In this document: positions 20,876 through 31,960 of the stretch, in pieces
Layout: every line of letters begins with the position of its first letter
Numbering within the stretch: the first letter of the stretch is position 1
The notes under the pieces: generated by a model
Told to the model about the DNA's origin: nothing
What the model saw: only the letters and a program-made list of their open reading frames with translations
The model's database searches: none
Program-made: the position numbers and the translations under genes
From: Ampullaceana balthica
Lineage: Eukaryota; Mollusca; Gastropoda; Lymnaeidae
Assembly (NCBI GenBank): GCA_944989445.1
Contig: CALYLW010001013.1
Coordinates: forward strand, 121,249-185,248
DNA length: 64,000 bases
Direction: 5' to 3'

Positions 20876-22512
20876 ATGTTACATTTCCTAATGTTAGTTC
20901 TGTATTTTAGTTTTTAAGAGTTGTCTGAATGTTGAATTAATCTCTCACTTTGTAAGACATTTTGTAAGTTGACTTATTGTTAATGTTGTCCGCAAGTTTG
21001 TAAAATATGTATGATTGTATGGGTTGTCTGTCTGTTAGAGTTGTCTGATGTTTTGTGTTGTCTGATGTTTTGTGTTGTCTTTGTCACTTTGTAAATGTTG
21101 TCCTATTGTCAGTGTTGTCTGTTTGTAAGATTGGTCTGATTGTTCATGTTGTCTTTCTGTAAGAGATGTCCGATTGATCATGTTGTCTTTCTGTCAGAGA
21201 TGTCTGATTGTTCATGTTGTCTTTCTGTCAGAGACGTCAATTTGTTCATGTTGTCTTTCTGTCACAGATGTCTGATTGTTCATGTTGTCTTTCTGTCAAA
21301 CATATATGATTGTTCATGTTGTCTTTCTGTCAGAGATTTCTGATTGTGAATGTTGTCTTTCTGTCAAACTTTTCTGATTGCTCATGTTGTCCTTCTGTCA
21401 GAGTTGTCTGATGGTTAATTGTGTATTTCTGTCAGAGATTTGTTCTGATTGTTCATGGTGTCTTTATGTCAAAGATGTTTGATTGTTTATGGTGTCTTTC
21501 TGTCAGAGATGTCTGATTGTATTTAGTCTTTCTGTCAGAGATGTCTGATTGTTTGTGTTTCCTACATGTAAGACATGTCTGTTTGTTAGTTTTGTCTGTA
21601 TGTAAAAGTTGTCTGTTTGTTAATGTTGTCTGTATATAAAGTTGTCTGTTTGTTATTATTGTCTTTTTGTAAAAGTTGTCTGTTTGTTAGTTTTGTCTGT
21701 ATGTAAAAGTTGTCTGTTTGTTAATGTTGTCTGTATATAAAAGTTGTATGTTTGTTATTATTGTCTGTATATAAAAGTTGTCTGTTTGTTAGTGTGGTCT
21801 GTATGTAAAAGTTGTCTGTTCGTTAATGTTGTCTGTATGTAAACTTTGTTTGTTTGTTAGTGTTGTCTGTCTGGCTGTAAGAGTTGTTTAATTGTAAGCG
21901 TTGTCTCTTAGTTTGTTATTTTTTTCTGATTATTAGTTTTGTATGTATGTTAGAGTTCTCTGATTGTTAGTTTTGTTTTGCAAGTAAATTCTATAGCACA
22001 CTAGAAAAAGAAAACTAGCATATTAAAATGAAATGAAGTCAGTTCCCAAAGCTAGAACACACATATACATAAACGAGATCATTTACAAATTAAAAGACTT
22101 GCTATTTTTATATCTGACGTGCAATCAAATTGTATTTTCAATCGACGCCGCACTAAAAAGCACCGCTATCGATCTACTTAATATGAGATTGTAATTTTGA
22201 CAACTTAAGCGGCATGAAAAATGAGAAGATCATAATAGTATTATTTTTAACTTTGCTTAAGTTTCAATCTACGACTACTACGAGTCTTTTTGTCATAGTA
22301 TTACTAATTTTTATGGCATACACTTTGTGTTGTATGAAACTAAATATTATGTATAGAAATGTTTAATTCAAAGGAAAAATACATTTTTTGAATCTTAGTG
22401 ATTTCAAATTAAAGAAAAACTATACATTTTTATACAATTATCTTCGCGTATTTCTTTGGCTGATTCGTGAGATGGCGTTACGATGTTTTCTTTTGTGACA
22501 TTAATAATTCTC

Positions 22513-22562
22513 CAAGTGGCACGCCACTTGACTTCGATCCCTTCCATAAGAGATAACATTTC
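22513..22562 (+). repeat. Palindrome-hairpin module in family B3
   Basis: CAAGTGGCACGCCACTTG (one central change from a perfect palindrome), then ACTTCGATCCCTTCCATAAG AGATAACATTTC. Confidence 0.8.
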
Positions 22563-22647
22563 AATGAATTGTTAAGATACTCCGACCACCAGCATAGACT
22601 GAGTTACATTTAAAACAGTTCCTATCACCAATTCATTGTGTTTGTTC

Positions 22648-23370
22648 TATATATAAGTACTAGTGTACACCCGTCAAAAATGACGGAAGTTTTCAGCTGA
22701 AATCTATTTATTTTATAAAAAATGAACTTTTTAGGGCGCCTATGGCACCGACATTTTTCAAAAACCCAACTAACTTGTCCTTGTTTGATAAATACGGAAT
22801 ATTAAACTTTCTGAAATGTACACAAAGTATTTTATAATGGGGTTTGCAGGGCGCCGGCGCCCCGTTGTTTAACATATTTTATAATTAACCATCATCAAAT
22901 CCTCTTTTTACATTGATCCCTTTTTCCAAAATTAAAATATGAGCGAAAAGAATGACGCACTATTATATTTTTTTAAAGCTTATTTTTAATTTGCACACCT
23001 TTTGATGCATTGGTGCAATAATTTGGTTTTCCCTGCTTTCTAAAATTAGTAGCGTCAGGACAGACTGACTTGCGTGACAATTGCAAATTATATAGTTTTA
23101 TTATATACTAGTTTGTGCTGCGGTGCCGTGGCGCCTGCGGCGCCCCCATTTTTAAGGGCGCCTACAGCGCCCACCTTTTTCAAAAGCCCAACTAACTTAT
23201 CCTTGTATGATAAATACGTAATATTTAACGTTCTTAAATGTACACAAAGTATTTTATAATATAGTTTTTTTTTGTGTCTTTTTTATTGCAAAAGCTCAAG
23301 TAGAGTATCCTTATTTGATAAATACGAAATATTCCTGAAATGTACACAAAGAATGTATATAATATTTTTT
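22648..23370. repeat. GGGCGCC-family repeats, possibly Helitron-related
   Basis: Two or three units share CCCAACTAACTTGTCCTTGT, TTGATAAATACGGAATATT and TGTACACAAAGTATTTTATA, led by inverted GGGCGCC words (22735-22850, 23110-23260, 23285-23350). The start at 22648 reads TCTATATATAAGTACTAGTG, like a Helitron 5' end, but no 3' hairpin plus CTRR end was found. A reverse copy sits at 15290-15410. Confidence 0.55.
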
Positions 23371-23649
23371 ACAGTGCTAATCACCACACGATTTTTAAAG
23401 TAACTTTAGAAAGCAGCGCACCAAATTACTGCACCAAAAATAACTCTTATCGAACGTCCGCAGGAAATTGTTCAATTATTAATAATAGTGTGGAGGGTGT
23501 TTAATGTTAATCTGGAAACCAAAATGATTATCCAATTTTTTTTTAAAAAAGCAGAGTGATGTCCCTCAGCGTTCCGCTACATAATTGAGCGTACATATAT
23601 ATATGATTATATATAAATGAAAATATGACTGTTTGTCCTTATGGCGTCA
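23371..23649. other. AT-rich spacer
   Basis: Nothing recognised apart from a short ATATATAT run near 23598. Confidence 0.45.
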
Positions 23650-24136
23650 CAGTGATTCCCAATGTAGGCCCAACCGCCCCCTGGTGGGTGCTGCTGTGAT
23701 CCAGGTGGGCGGTGGTGACCACAGGTGTATTTGGGGGAGAATAACTTTAAGGATAGCATACAAGAAAGAAAAAAGATTTAGACAATTTGATTTATGTATT
23801 CGGCGAACCTATAGAGCCTTCCAGGCTACAAGAAAATATAACTAAAATTCCTGGACATAAAAAATATAAGGATGTATCATATTTTCGATTGCAGAGAGAA
23901 AAAAGTATTAAAACAACTGACATTGACAAAAAAAATTTCAACCGCAACAACACGAGATAGCGATGACTTGCCTGCTGCTCACAATGAATCGTTAATGATT
24001 TCCAGATCAGGAATGTTTTCCGGCTAGAAGTGAAGTAATACGTACTGTGATACACAAGCCAGCATCTGATGTTATCAAGAAACTATCGTTGTGCAATTAT
24101 ACAGTGCAGCGAAGAATTGATGAAATGACTCAAGAT

Positions 24137-25419
24137 TAGGGCTGTCAATATTGTTGAAAAATGCTGCCCGGGTACTCGTCAAAATTTCGAACGGGTACCC
24201 GGGTTACCCGTTCGATATATTGCATAATTTTCCCCGTCATGACAGCTATACATTGCTACCTAGCCACCTTCCATGCACCTCATTTCACACAGTAGCTACA
24301 CGGCCGACGTCTTAGGGGGCCGTACATAAATGACGCCAAGAGATTTTGTCAGATTCCCCCCCCCCACCCCTGGTCACAGGTTATCACAAAAACTTAGAGC
24401 CCCCTCCAATATGACGTAACAAAGCTTTGCGGGGCCCCCCATAAAAGCCGTACTTCCTTTTTGAAAATGAGCATGTGTCAAATAACTTTATTGTCATTTA
24501 ATTTTGTATTTAATGTGAAGTTGAACCCTAAAAATCGCTACACCCTAAAATCCATGTAAAACATCATTAAATAAATTGTAAGCAATCAAATACTTCAGTG
24601 GAACTTTTATTTAAAGTTGCACTTTTTGATGTGACGTCACATTTATTCATAAACACATCCCCCCCTCGTCACAAATGTGTGAACCAATCCTCCTCTAGGT
24701 GCATAACGTCATTTATGGACGGGCCCTTACCCATCTTACAATGTTAGTAACTATTTAATTTATTGACCTTAAAAAGTGACAACCTTGTACACATTATTAA
24801 CATCAGTTTTTCAAGATCAACACATGTTAACCAACACAAGAAACACAAGTGAATGGAAATGGTGCGGTTTTATTGTATAGGAGTGGATGGGGGAGATTGG
24901 GTAGATAATTGGTATCAATCGGTAGCCCAATGTCAGCATATTTCAAAGCAATGTTAGTGTTAGTGTTAAAGTAGGGATGCTTTTATTAACAACAAACACG
25001 GCCTCTTTCATCTCTATACAGTCCATCCTTATTTTCAGCATAGGAGTTTTGTTTTCTTTACACTTTATATGATTCATTCAAAGAACCAAAATCTTCTTGT
25101 GTTTGCGATTTCTGTTACATTTTCAGAGAAAAAAGATGTATCAAAATACATTATGGTTTGTCGAGACCGTATTGTATTTCCCGTTGACAGATAGTTCTCC
25201 TTAGAAGTATTTCACAGCATATGTTTGAAACAAAACATTTTCATTTGATAAATTGTTTTGCGAGCCGTAAATTTAACACAAAAAAGCAGCATGCCAGCCG
25301 AAGTTTGGTTGATATAGACATTGAAGCCACATTTTCACGGGTACCCGGGCGGAATTTTACTACCCGGGTAATCTCAAGGCAACGGGTACCCGGGTCCCGG
25401 GAGCCCGTTGACAGGCCTA
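24137..25419 (+). mobile_element. Non-autonomous hAT element inserted into a hAT pseudogene
   Basis: The termini TAGGGCTGTCAATATTG and CGTTGACAGGCCTA are imperfect inverted repeats. The 8-bp target duplication CTCAAGAT (24129-24136 and 25420-25427) fits the hAT pattern nTnnnnAn. Subterminal GGGTACCCGGG words occur near both ends (about 24170-24210 and 25340-25400). It hosts a Harbinger-like element at 24315-24726. No transposase frame survives here. A second copy at 25469-28545 retains a BED finger fragment. Confidence 0.9.
24315..24726. mobile_element. Harbinger-like MITE, copy 1
   Basis: The 412-bp element has inverted ends GGGGGCCGTACATAAATGAC and GTCATTTATGGACGGGCCC. TTA flanks both sides (24312-24314 and 24727-24729). 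The sister hAT copy shows the empty site (GACGTCTTACCAATCTTAC at 28376-28394) with a single TTA. A 3-bp TWA duplication and GGG-type ends fit PIF/Harbinger. It is non-coding. Confidence 0.85.
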
Positions 25420-25555
25420 CTCAAGATATTGAAGATTTATTGTGTGAGTAATTTCTTATCAGTAGTCGTTGGGCTGTCAAAATTGTTGAAAAATGCTGCC
25501 CGGGTACACATACAAATTTTGATCGGATACCCGCTAATCCGTTCAAAACATTGCA

Positions 25556-26752
25556 TAAATTTCGCCGTCATCAACGATATACAATGAAACCTATAGCCAC
25601 CATCAATGCACCTCATTCTGGCCGTCCATAAATGACGTCATGACCGATATACAATGACACCTATAGCCACCATCAATGCACCTCATTGTGGCCGACCATA
25701 AATGACGTCATGACCGATATACAATGAAACCTATAGTCACCATCAATGCACCTCATTGTGGCCGTCCATAAATGACATCATGACCGATATTCAATGAACC
25801 CTATAGCCACCATCAATGCACCTTATTGTGGCCGTCCATAAATGACGTCATAACCGATATACAATGAAACATATAGCCACCATCAATGCACATTATTGTG
25901 GCCGTCCATAAATGACATCATGACCGATATTCAATGAACCCATAGCCACCATCAATGCAGCTCATTGTGGCCGTCCATAAATGACATCATGACCGATATT
26001 CAATAAACCCTATAGTCACCATCAATGCACCTTATTGTGGCCGTCCACAAATGACGTCATGACCGATATACAATGAAACATATAGCCACCATCAATGCAT
26101 CTCATTGTGGCCGTCCATAAATGACGTCGTGACCGATATACAATGAAACCTATAGCTACCATCAATGCACCTCATTGTGGCCGTCCATAAATGACGTCAT
26201 GACCGATATACAATGAAACATATAGCTACCATCAATGCACCTCATTGTGGCCGTCCATAAATGACATCATGACCGATATAAACTATAGCCACCATGAATG
26301 CACCTCCTTGTGGCCGTCCATAAATGACGTCATGACCGATATACAATGAAACCTATAGCCACCATCAATGCACCTCATTGTGGCCGTCCATAAATGACGT
26401 CATGACCGATATACAATGAAACCTATAGCCACCATCAATGCACCTCATTGTGGCCGTCCATAAATGACGTCATGACCGATATACAATGAAACCTATAGCC
26501 ACCATCAATGCACCTCATTGTGGCCGTCCATAAATGACGTCATGACCGATATACAATGAAACCTATAGCCACCATCAATGCACCTTATTGTGGCCGTCCA
26601 TAAATGACGTCATGTCGATATACAATGAAACATATAGCCACCATCAATGCACCTCATTGTGGCCGTCCATAAATGACGTCATGACCGATATAGAATGAAA
26701 CCTATAGCCATCATCAATGCACATCATTGTGGCCGTCCATAAATGACGTCAC
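25556..26752. repeat. 70-bp tandem array seeded by a Harbinger-like end, about 17 copies
   Basis: The unit reads ATGACCGATATACAATGAAA, CCTATAGCCACCATCAATGC, ACCTCATTGT, then GGCCGTCCATAAATGACGTC. The last 20 bp are the terminal repeat of the Harbinger-like element, and the first 50 bp are the hAT sequence flanking its insertion site. The array therefore multiplies a host-MITE junction. Variation is modest (T/C and A/G changes, a few deletions). Confidence 0.93.
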
Positions 26753-27605
26753 GCACCTAGGGGGTGGGATGGGATGACTATTGTGTTACGATGTGTTACG
26801 AGTGGGAGGGTGTGTTTAAGAAATGTGATGTCACATCAAAAAACTCGTAACTTTAAATAAAAGTTCCACTTAAGTATTTGATTCTCTGTCACAACTTCTT
26901 TTCGGACTCAAGCCCATCGTATCTTACTGAACTTTTGTCGGTCTACTCACCCACTCGCCAGCTACGATCTTCTGCAGACACATGCGTTCTCTCTGTTCCT
27001 AAGACACGCACCAAAACATTTGGTGAAAGGTCGTTCTCTTTTTGTGCAGCCAAACAATGGAATTCTCTACCATTACACATACGTAGTATTCAAACAACCA
27101 AGTCCTTCAAGACTGCACTTAAGACACATCTTTTCAAAATTTAATTTCAAAATTAATGAAACAACATTTCTTGTAAATGATTAACGTAGCTTATGTATAT
27201 TGTACTGTAATTTTTGTGTTTGTTATGATATGAAAGTTAATTTAATACTTATAGGTATGTTATTTCTTTCATTTAAAGCGCTGTGAGCCCAGTTCCTTAC
27301 TGGGATACAGCGCTATATACATAATCAATTTATTATTATTATTATTGATTGCTTACAATTTATTTAATGACCGTTTACATGGCTTAACGCACGTTACGAT
27401 ATTGGAGTTAATTATTTAAATGAAAAATAGTGATTTGAAACATGCTCATTTTCAAATAGAAGATACGGCTTTTATTGGGAGGGAGGGCGGAAACCTATGT
27501 AACGTCATATTGCAGTGGGTCAAGTTTTTGTGACGCATGTGACGACGGGGGGGGGGTTTGAGTCGAAAATCTACTAAAATCGCGTGGCGTTATTTATGGG
27601 TGGCC
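26731..27605. mobile_element. Harbinger-like MITE, copy 2, with LINE inside
   Basis: The left end GGCCGTCCATAAATGACGTC is the last unit of the 70-bp array. The interior matches the reverse complement of copy 1 (GCACCTAG, TGTGATGTCACATC, AAATAAAAGTTCCACTTAAG, AACATGCTCATTTTCAAATA, ACGGCTTTTATTGGGAGGG). The right end is GTTATTTATGGGTGGCCC. A LINE interrupts it at 26884-27344. Confidence 0.8.
26884..27344 (+). pseudogene. L2/CR1-like LINE, 5'-truncated 3' end
   Basis: It is flanked by TTGATT at 26878-26883 and 27345-27350, a target duplication of 6 bp. The open frame reads SPSYLTELLSVYSPTRQLRS, then KTRTKTFGERSFSFCAAKQW and NSLPLHIRS, and ends KTHLFKI with a stop at 27142-27144. This is the standard C-terminus of CR1/L2/Jockey-type ORF2. 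The 3' untranslated region ends in a hairpin around AGCGCTGTGAGCCCAGTT and GGGATACAGCGCTATATAC, then (TTA)n. The copy is too short to be active. Confidence 0.9.
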
Positions 27606-27649
27606 CCATTTCACATAGTAGCCAACAGCCTGCTTCCAGCAACAAATTA

Positions 27650-28199
27650 CAGTATACCCTCAACTATTTGCGGTTCCTTATTCGTGACACCGCATAATCG
27701 CGTGTTAGGGTCTCAACCCTATCGCATCGTACCACACTGTACTGTATTATTATTACATGAGCACTGCGTACTGTATTTATCTGTCTAAGTTTGATTTTAA
27801 ATTAGTTGCATTTTTGTCAATTCTAATACATATGTTGTACGCATAGAAAATGACTTTACGGTACAATAATACAGTATTAGTAACTATGCTATGAGTTGTT
27901 ACTGTGCTCCTGTACTTACGTTTCATTTTTATTAAATATTATTGCAGTACAAAATTAAAATGTGTTTATATTATCATTACTACAGAAGTAAAACTACATT
28001 AGTAAAAAATACATAACTGCATGTAATATTACTACATTAATACTGTATTAATGATAAGAGTGTCTATAGAAAGTGTTGGGGAAGCATTTAGTACCGTATA
28101 TAATATCACACATAGGCGTTTAAAACTGCATTGTATTTCGCGGTTTTTTCACTATTGGTAAGGAACGTAAATCGCCCCGCAAATAGCAAGGGAATAATG
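27650..28199. mobile_element. Tigger/pogo-like MITE
   Basis: TA flanks both sides (27648-27649 and 28200-28201). The ends CAGTATACCCTCAACTATTT and (reverse) CATTATTCCCTTGCTATTTG continue into GCGG on both sides. A CAGT-CCC-ACTATT-GCGG end with a TA target is characteristic of Tigger-type Tc1/mariner relatives. The 550-bp body is non-coding. It is inserted in the hAT copy at 25469-28545. Confidence 0.85.
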
Positions 28200-28859
28200 T
28201 ATTGTGACATTTAATCACCAAAAAGTTCACGATACTGTGTAGAGCTGCAGTCGGTTCATCAGCATCCATTTTATACATAGCGCCCAGATGGCGTTCATCG
28301 CGGCGACAAAATTCTTCACAAAGATTGTATTGTGCCATGTCTCTGTCAACTCGCTTGATGTGATTCCACACGTCCGACGTCTTACCAATCTTACACTGTT
28401 AGTAACGATTTAATTAATTAGCTTTAAATACAGACAACTTTGTAAGTATTATTAAAATCAGTTTTTCTAGGTCAAAATGTGTTTGAAGAAAACAAGAAAC
28501 ACACGCGAAGTGTGCGGGTTATAGGAGTGGAGAGTTTAGATAAGCAAAATACAAAATACACAAACAAATTGTGTAATGAAAACAAAAAAAAACTATAACT
28601 TTATTTTTAAACTAACACGACAGTAAACATTTTCGGCTAATGACTTCATCAGTACAATAAACATAGAGTAATGGGAAATGTTTTTATTTGTAACTTGCAT
28701 CTCTTCCGTCTATAAGTGTTGCTGACCCTGCCCCCCTCCCTCCCTGTCATAACAAAACGTTCATTTATCGTAGCCTCCCCACCAGAAAGAAAACATATTG
28801 AAAATAATCAGCCAGAACAACACATTTATCTCATCTGGTGTGAGCTTCCCACATTCTTA

Positions 28860-29310
28860 AATGAGTTTATTCTCAAATTTAACTTATCCCCGTCAAATGT
28901 TCTCTTAGTTCTTATAAAATTATGTACGACTCTTTTCTTCTTTTTCTGATTTATTGATTTCTGGACATTACACATCATCTATTGTTTTAAAAATTATAAT
29001 CAATAGGCATTAGTTGTGTTTTCCTTGTTCACGTATGAAAGTATTTTAGCAACATGTGTGTTGTTTAGTAGCATCCCTTTAAGCTGACATATACCTATTT
29101 TATTTAACATATTAAGTATCTACTCATGTAGACAACAAAGACAAGTTTATTATACAATATATATAGACTATAAGTAACTTTTAAGAACTATTGCACACAT
29201 CTAGTGTAGTTGCTTTGTTGAAAATGGACTACCGTTTTATCTGGATAAACCTAATTCATGTACATTGTATCCCTATTTAAGGGAACGAGATCAAGTGACA
29301 TAGCACTTGA
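28860..29310 (-). repeat. Family C repeat, copy 1, ending in a palindrome module
   Basis: Shared blocks with 34446-34830 and 46410-46840: AAATTTAACTTAT, GTACGACTCTTTTCTTCTTT, TAGTTGTGTTTTCCTTGTTC, TTTAGTAGC, ACAACAAAGACAAGTTTATT and ATACAATATATAT. In reverse orientation it ends in the module CAAGTGCTATGTCACTTGAT (29290-29309) followed by CTCGTTCCCTTAAATAGGGA. No coding sequence is seen. Confidence 0.65.
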
Positions 29311-30313
29311 ATACAATAGACTGGTTTTCTTGTCAGAAAACAAGAAGCACTGTAATTACCTTGCTGAAATAGTCATGTTAGCATATATTTTGAAGTACTT
29401 CCATATAATCTTATAGTTCTTTTAAATTCTATGTGAATACAACTTAAAAACCTAATTTGTACTTCAAATATTATGTTTCTATACATTCTTTATGTTACGT
29501 CCATAAAAAAATCTAAGTAACAGAAGTCTTTAATTTTAAGAGTCATACAACTGTAACTTATAAATAAATTAATATTTTTTAATTAAAAAAATTTCTAATT
29601 AACTAATTGTCCAAAGTCAGTAAAAAAATCCACTTCAGGTTTCATAGTAAATACAACATTAGCGGTGCTTTGTGGTGAATCGCTAGCGGGAATATCAATT
29701 CCCATTGTAATTTTTTAACAACATAGAATAATGCGACATTTATCTTAAGTTTCTAAATATTATATCTAAAAATAAACAATCACGAGAACACAAACCACAC
29801 TTACATAATTTAAACTACAGAAACGAAGATAGCAGATGTTAACCGTTAATAACTGTTGATAAATGATTCATAACAAAATAGTTAAGTTAAAATAAAAATC
29901 AATCAACCTAGACTCATTTTCTTTATTTTTTTAAATATTATTTTTCATTTGTAAATGACGTCATTAATTTTGTGGTTTGTAGCTATTTTTAAATCCTTTA
30001 TATTAACTCGTGGATGTTTGAATTGTGCGAATGTTATGTCTCGTAAACAAAAGATTTATAGTCAAAAACTTTGTTTTTTACTTTTTTTTTAAAAAAAATT
30101 AAATCCTTCATATTAACTCGTTGCGTCTGGTTGATGCTTTGATTTTTTGCAGAACAAACTTTTGATCGATTATTGATCGATTTGGGGCGAATTATATTGA
30201 ACAACCTTCTTATCAGTATTATCATTATGGATTCATGCTTCGCATTAGCTATTTTTGTTATACCTCAAAATATTGCTATGCATCTATTTTTGCCATAAAT
30301 CAAGAGAGGCATA
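29311..30313. other. AT-rich intergenic DNA with fragments
   Basis: GCGGTGCTTTGTGGTGAATC at 29667-29688 matches a word repeated at 46011 and, inverted, at 47050. 29990-30125 contains two short family A fragments (TTATGTCTCGTAAACAAAAG, AGTCAAAAACTTTGTTTT, CCTTCATATTAACTCGTTG). The rest is unassigned. Confidence 0.5.
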
Positions 30314-30320
30314 TATAGGA

Positions 30321-31407
30321 CAGGGGTTCCCAACCTTTTTGTGCTCTAGAGCACATTCTAAAATATCGGTAGGTTGGCGGGCACCACGTATTTTTAATCG
30401 ACAAACTCCTTCCATAACGTCTCATTTCCCCATAATTTATTTTCTTATATTCATAATTTATTAACAAATAAACAAAAAATGTTTCAAAATAATAAAATTA
30501 TTATTCAAATTGCATACACACAGAGAAATGTATTTACACAACGTAAACAAAGTAAACAAAAAACACAAATACAAAGAAAACATTTTATAAATAGATATAT
30601 CGATATGTCAATGTGATCTTTGGCATTGCATATCATTGGCAAGTGCCTCACAGTTAGGAGAGTAGGGCGATAATTCTGTTAGCAAACAATCACAAAGATG
30701 CTCAACGGTGATTCGAGATCTATATCTTGATTTTATTAATTTCATGTTTGAAAACATTGATTCGCATTAGTATCTTGAACCGAAAAGTGATTCATTTTTA
30801 TATGCCGCTTTTTTTCAAAAATGGGAACTTTTATCTGTCCACTGCAGTGCTGCCAGTGACAATTTTGGGAAAAACCTAGCCAACACGTCGAAACCTAGAT
30901 TATTGCTATTTTTAAAATAAAAAACCTAGAAACCTAGACATGGTCGAAAAAACCTAGATCTATGTGAAAAATCCTAGCGCTGGCAGCATTTCGTCCGCTG
31001 TATTCAAAAAGTCATCTGATATTAAGAATTTTAGCAAAAATATAATTCTTATGGTCCAAAATGTTTAACTCTAGTTCTTCTGTCTTACCTTGAACAAAAT
31101 CTGCAATACATGCGGCTATTTCCATTACATTTATTTGGCAAGTAAAAGGATTGATACAGAAGGAAACAATTGGCTCGATATGTGTAAACTGCAAAAATCT
31201 CTCTTCAAACTGTTTTTTTAACACTTGAAGATGCTTAATAAATAATCACCCGTTTAATTCATTGTTACCTAGCATTTTCTTCATATGTGGGAAATGCACG
31301 AGAGAATGTTTATGAAAAAGTTTATGTCTCTGTCGAATTGTGGCGGGCACATACGAATCGTTCCGCGGGTGCCATGTCGCCCGCGGGCACGGGGTTGGGA
31401 ACCCCTG
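30321..31407 (-). mobile_element. hAT element with decayed transposase
   Basis: The ends CAGGGGTTCCCAACC and GGTTGGGAACCCCTG are inverted. The flanks ATATAGGA / CTATAGGT share the 6-bp core TATAGG. The minus strand codes for the late part of a ZBED5/GTF2IRD2-type hAT transposase: FEERFLQFTHIEPIVSFCIN, PFTCQINVMEIAACIADFVQ and GKTEELELNILD (31012-31224), then near 30615-30780 the C-terminal dimerisation motif ESLFGSRY, stop, CESMFSNMKLIKSRYRSRIT and ANDMQCQRSH. The catalytic N-half is missing. A small MITE sits inside at 30845-30992. Confidence 0.88.
30845..30992. mobile_element. 148-bp hAT MITE nested in a hAT element
   Basis: The ends CAGTGCTGCCAG and CTGGCAGCATTTC are inverted. GTCCACTG (30837-30844) and GTCCGCTG (30993-31000) are an 8-bp target duplication with one change. 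The interior repeats AACCTAGA words. Insertion separated two transposase blocks of the host hAT. Confidence 0.85.
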
Positions 31408-31960
31408 CTATAGGTAATATTATTGATTATGTATTGCATATTGACAATTGCGTTGTTAAATCCGCACCTATAACTGAAGAGCTGTTGTCAGATCACTTTT
31501 GAATTATTTGTAACCTTTTAAGTCGGTTCCTCCCCCCTCTGAATATAGCAGACCTCTGCCCCACTTTGGATTAGCCTAACAGCTAATTACTGATGCATGT
31601 GTAGAAGAACGTAAATTTAGAATACCATAATTAAAGTCCACATCTTGTACGAATGCTGCAGCGCAAACAAAATTATTGAACTTATTAAATAACAATTTGT
31701 GTCATTTTACAGAAATATTCACACCTATCAATTCTGCTGCAAAACCTCCGTAATGCACTGATTAAATATATAATAATAAAATGGCAATGCCATCACACAT
31801 TGACCCACTCATGGCTAATTCTAAAACGTCCCTTAGAAGGGTAGAAATAGTTTTACTCGATTACGTTGGACAAACAACAACGCCCTCCCCCTTGACTATG
31901 CAATCAATATCACATTCTCAATTGATTCCTGTAGTTTATTTTATTTTACCCAATGTTTTA
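31408..31960. other. Intergenic DNA with a repeat fragment
   Basis: 31455-31500 matches 15675-15730. The rest is unassigned AT-rich sequence. ATTGATATCTCATATTG words at about 31994 and 32028 form a short tandem pair beside the next LINE. Confidence 0.45.

Larger units (their letters stand above)
20090..22620 (+). mobile_element. Family B element, copy 3, with long TGTCTG array
   Basis: The left arm (20100-20400) has several degenerate repeats of GATCTTTAAGCAATGAAGAA and then GTCAACAACTTAATTGTAAA, matching the arms of copy 1. The TGTCTG-type array here is about 1.4 kb long (20490-21960), far longer than in other copies, and contains a SINE. The conserved 3' segment (22000-22600) includes GCACTAAAAAGCACCGCTAT and the module at 22513-22560. 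The right inverted arm is missing. Confidence 0.7.
23650..25452 (+). pseudogene. hAT transposase remnant, split by a second hAT
   Basis: The left end CAGTGATTCCCAATGTAGGC at 23650 resembles hAT termini. Coding blocks follow: FDCREKKVLKQLTLTKKIST, ATTRDSDDLPAAHNESLMIS, then after a frame change EVIRTVIHKPASDVIKKLSL and TVQRRIDEMTQ. Directly after an insertion at 24137-25419 the frame resumes as DIEDLLCE (25423-25449). This is the same transposase family as 11075-11960. The catalytic and dimerisation regions are gone. Confidence 0.8.
25469..28545 (-). mobile_element. Second copy of the 24137 hAT family, heavily invaded
   Basis: It begins GGGCTGTCAAAATTGTTGAA at 25471 and follows the 24137 copy through TGCACCTCATT. 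Its parallel resumes at CATTTCACATAGTAG (27607), at GTCCGACGTCTTACC, and through 28540. Between these are a 70-bp array, a Harbinger-like element, a LINE and a Tigger-like element. On the minus strand 28205-28371 encodes WNHIKRVDRDMAQYNLCEEF, which looks like a BED zinc-finger start with a damaged first Cys pair, so this family encoded a BED-hAT transposase. The right terminus was not found. Confidence 0.7.
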
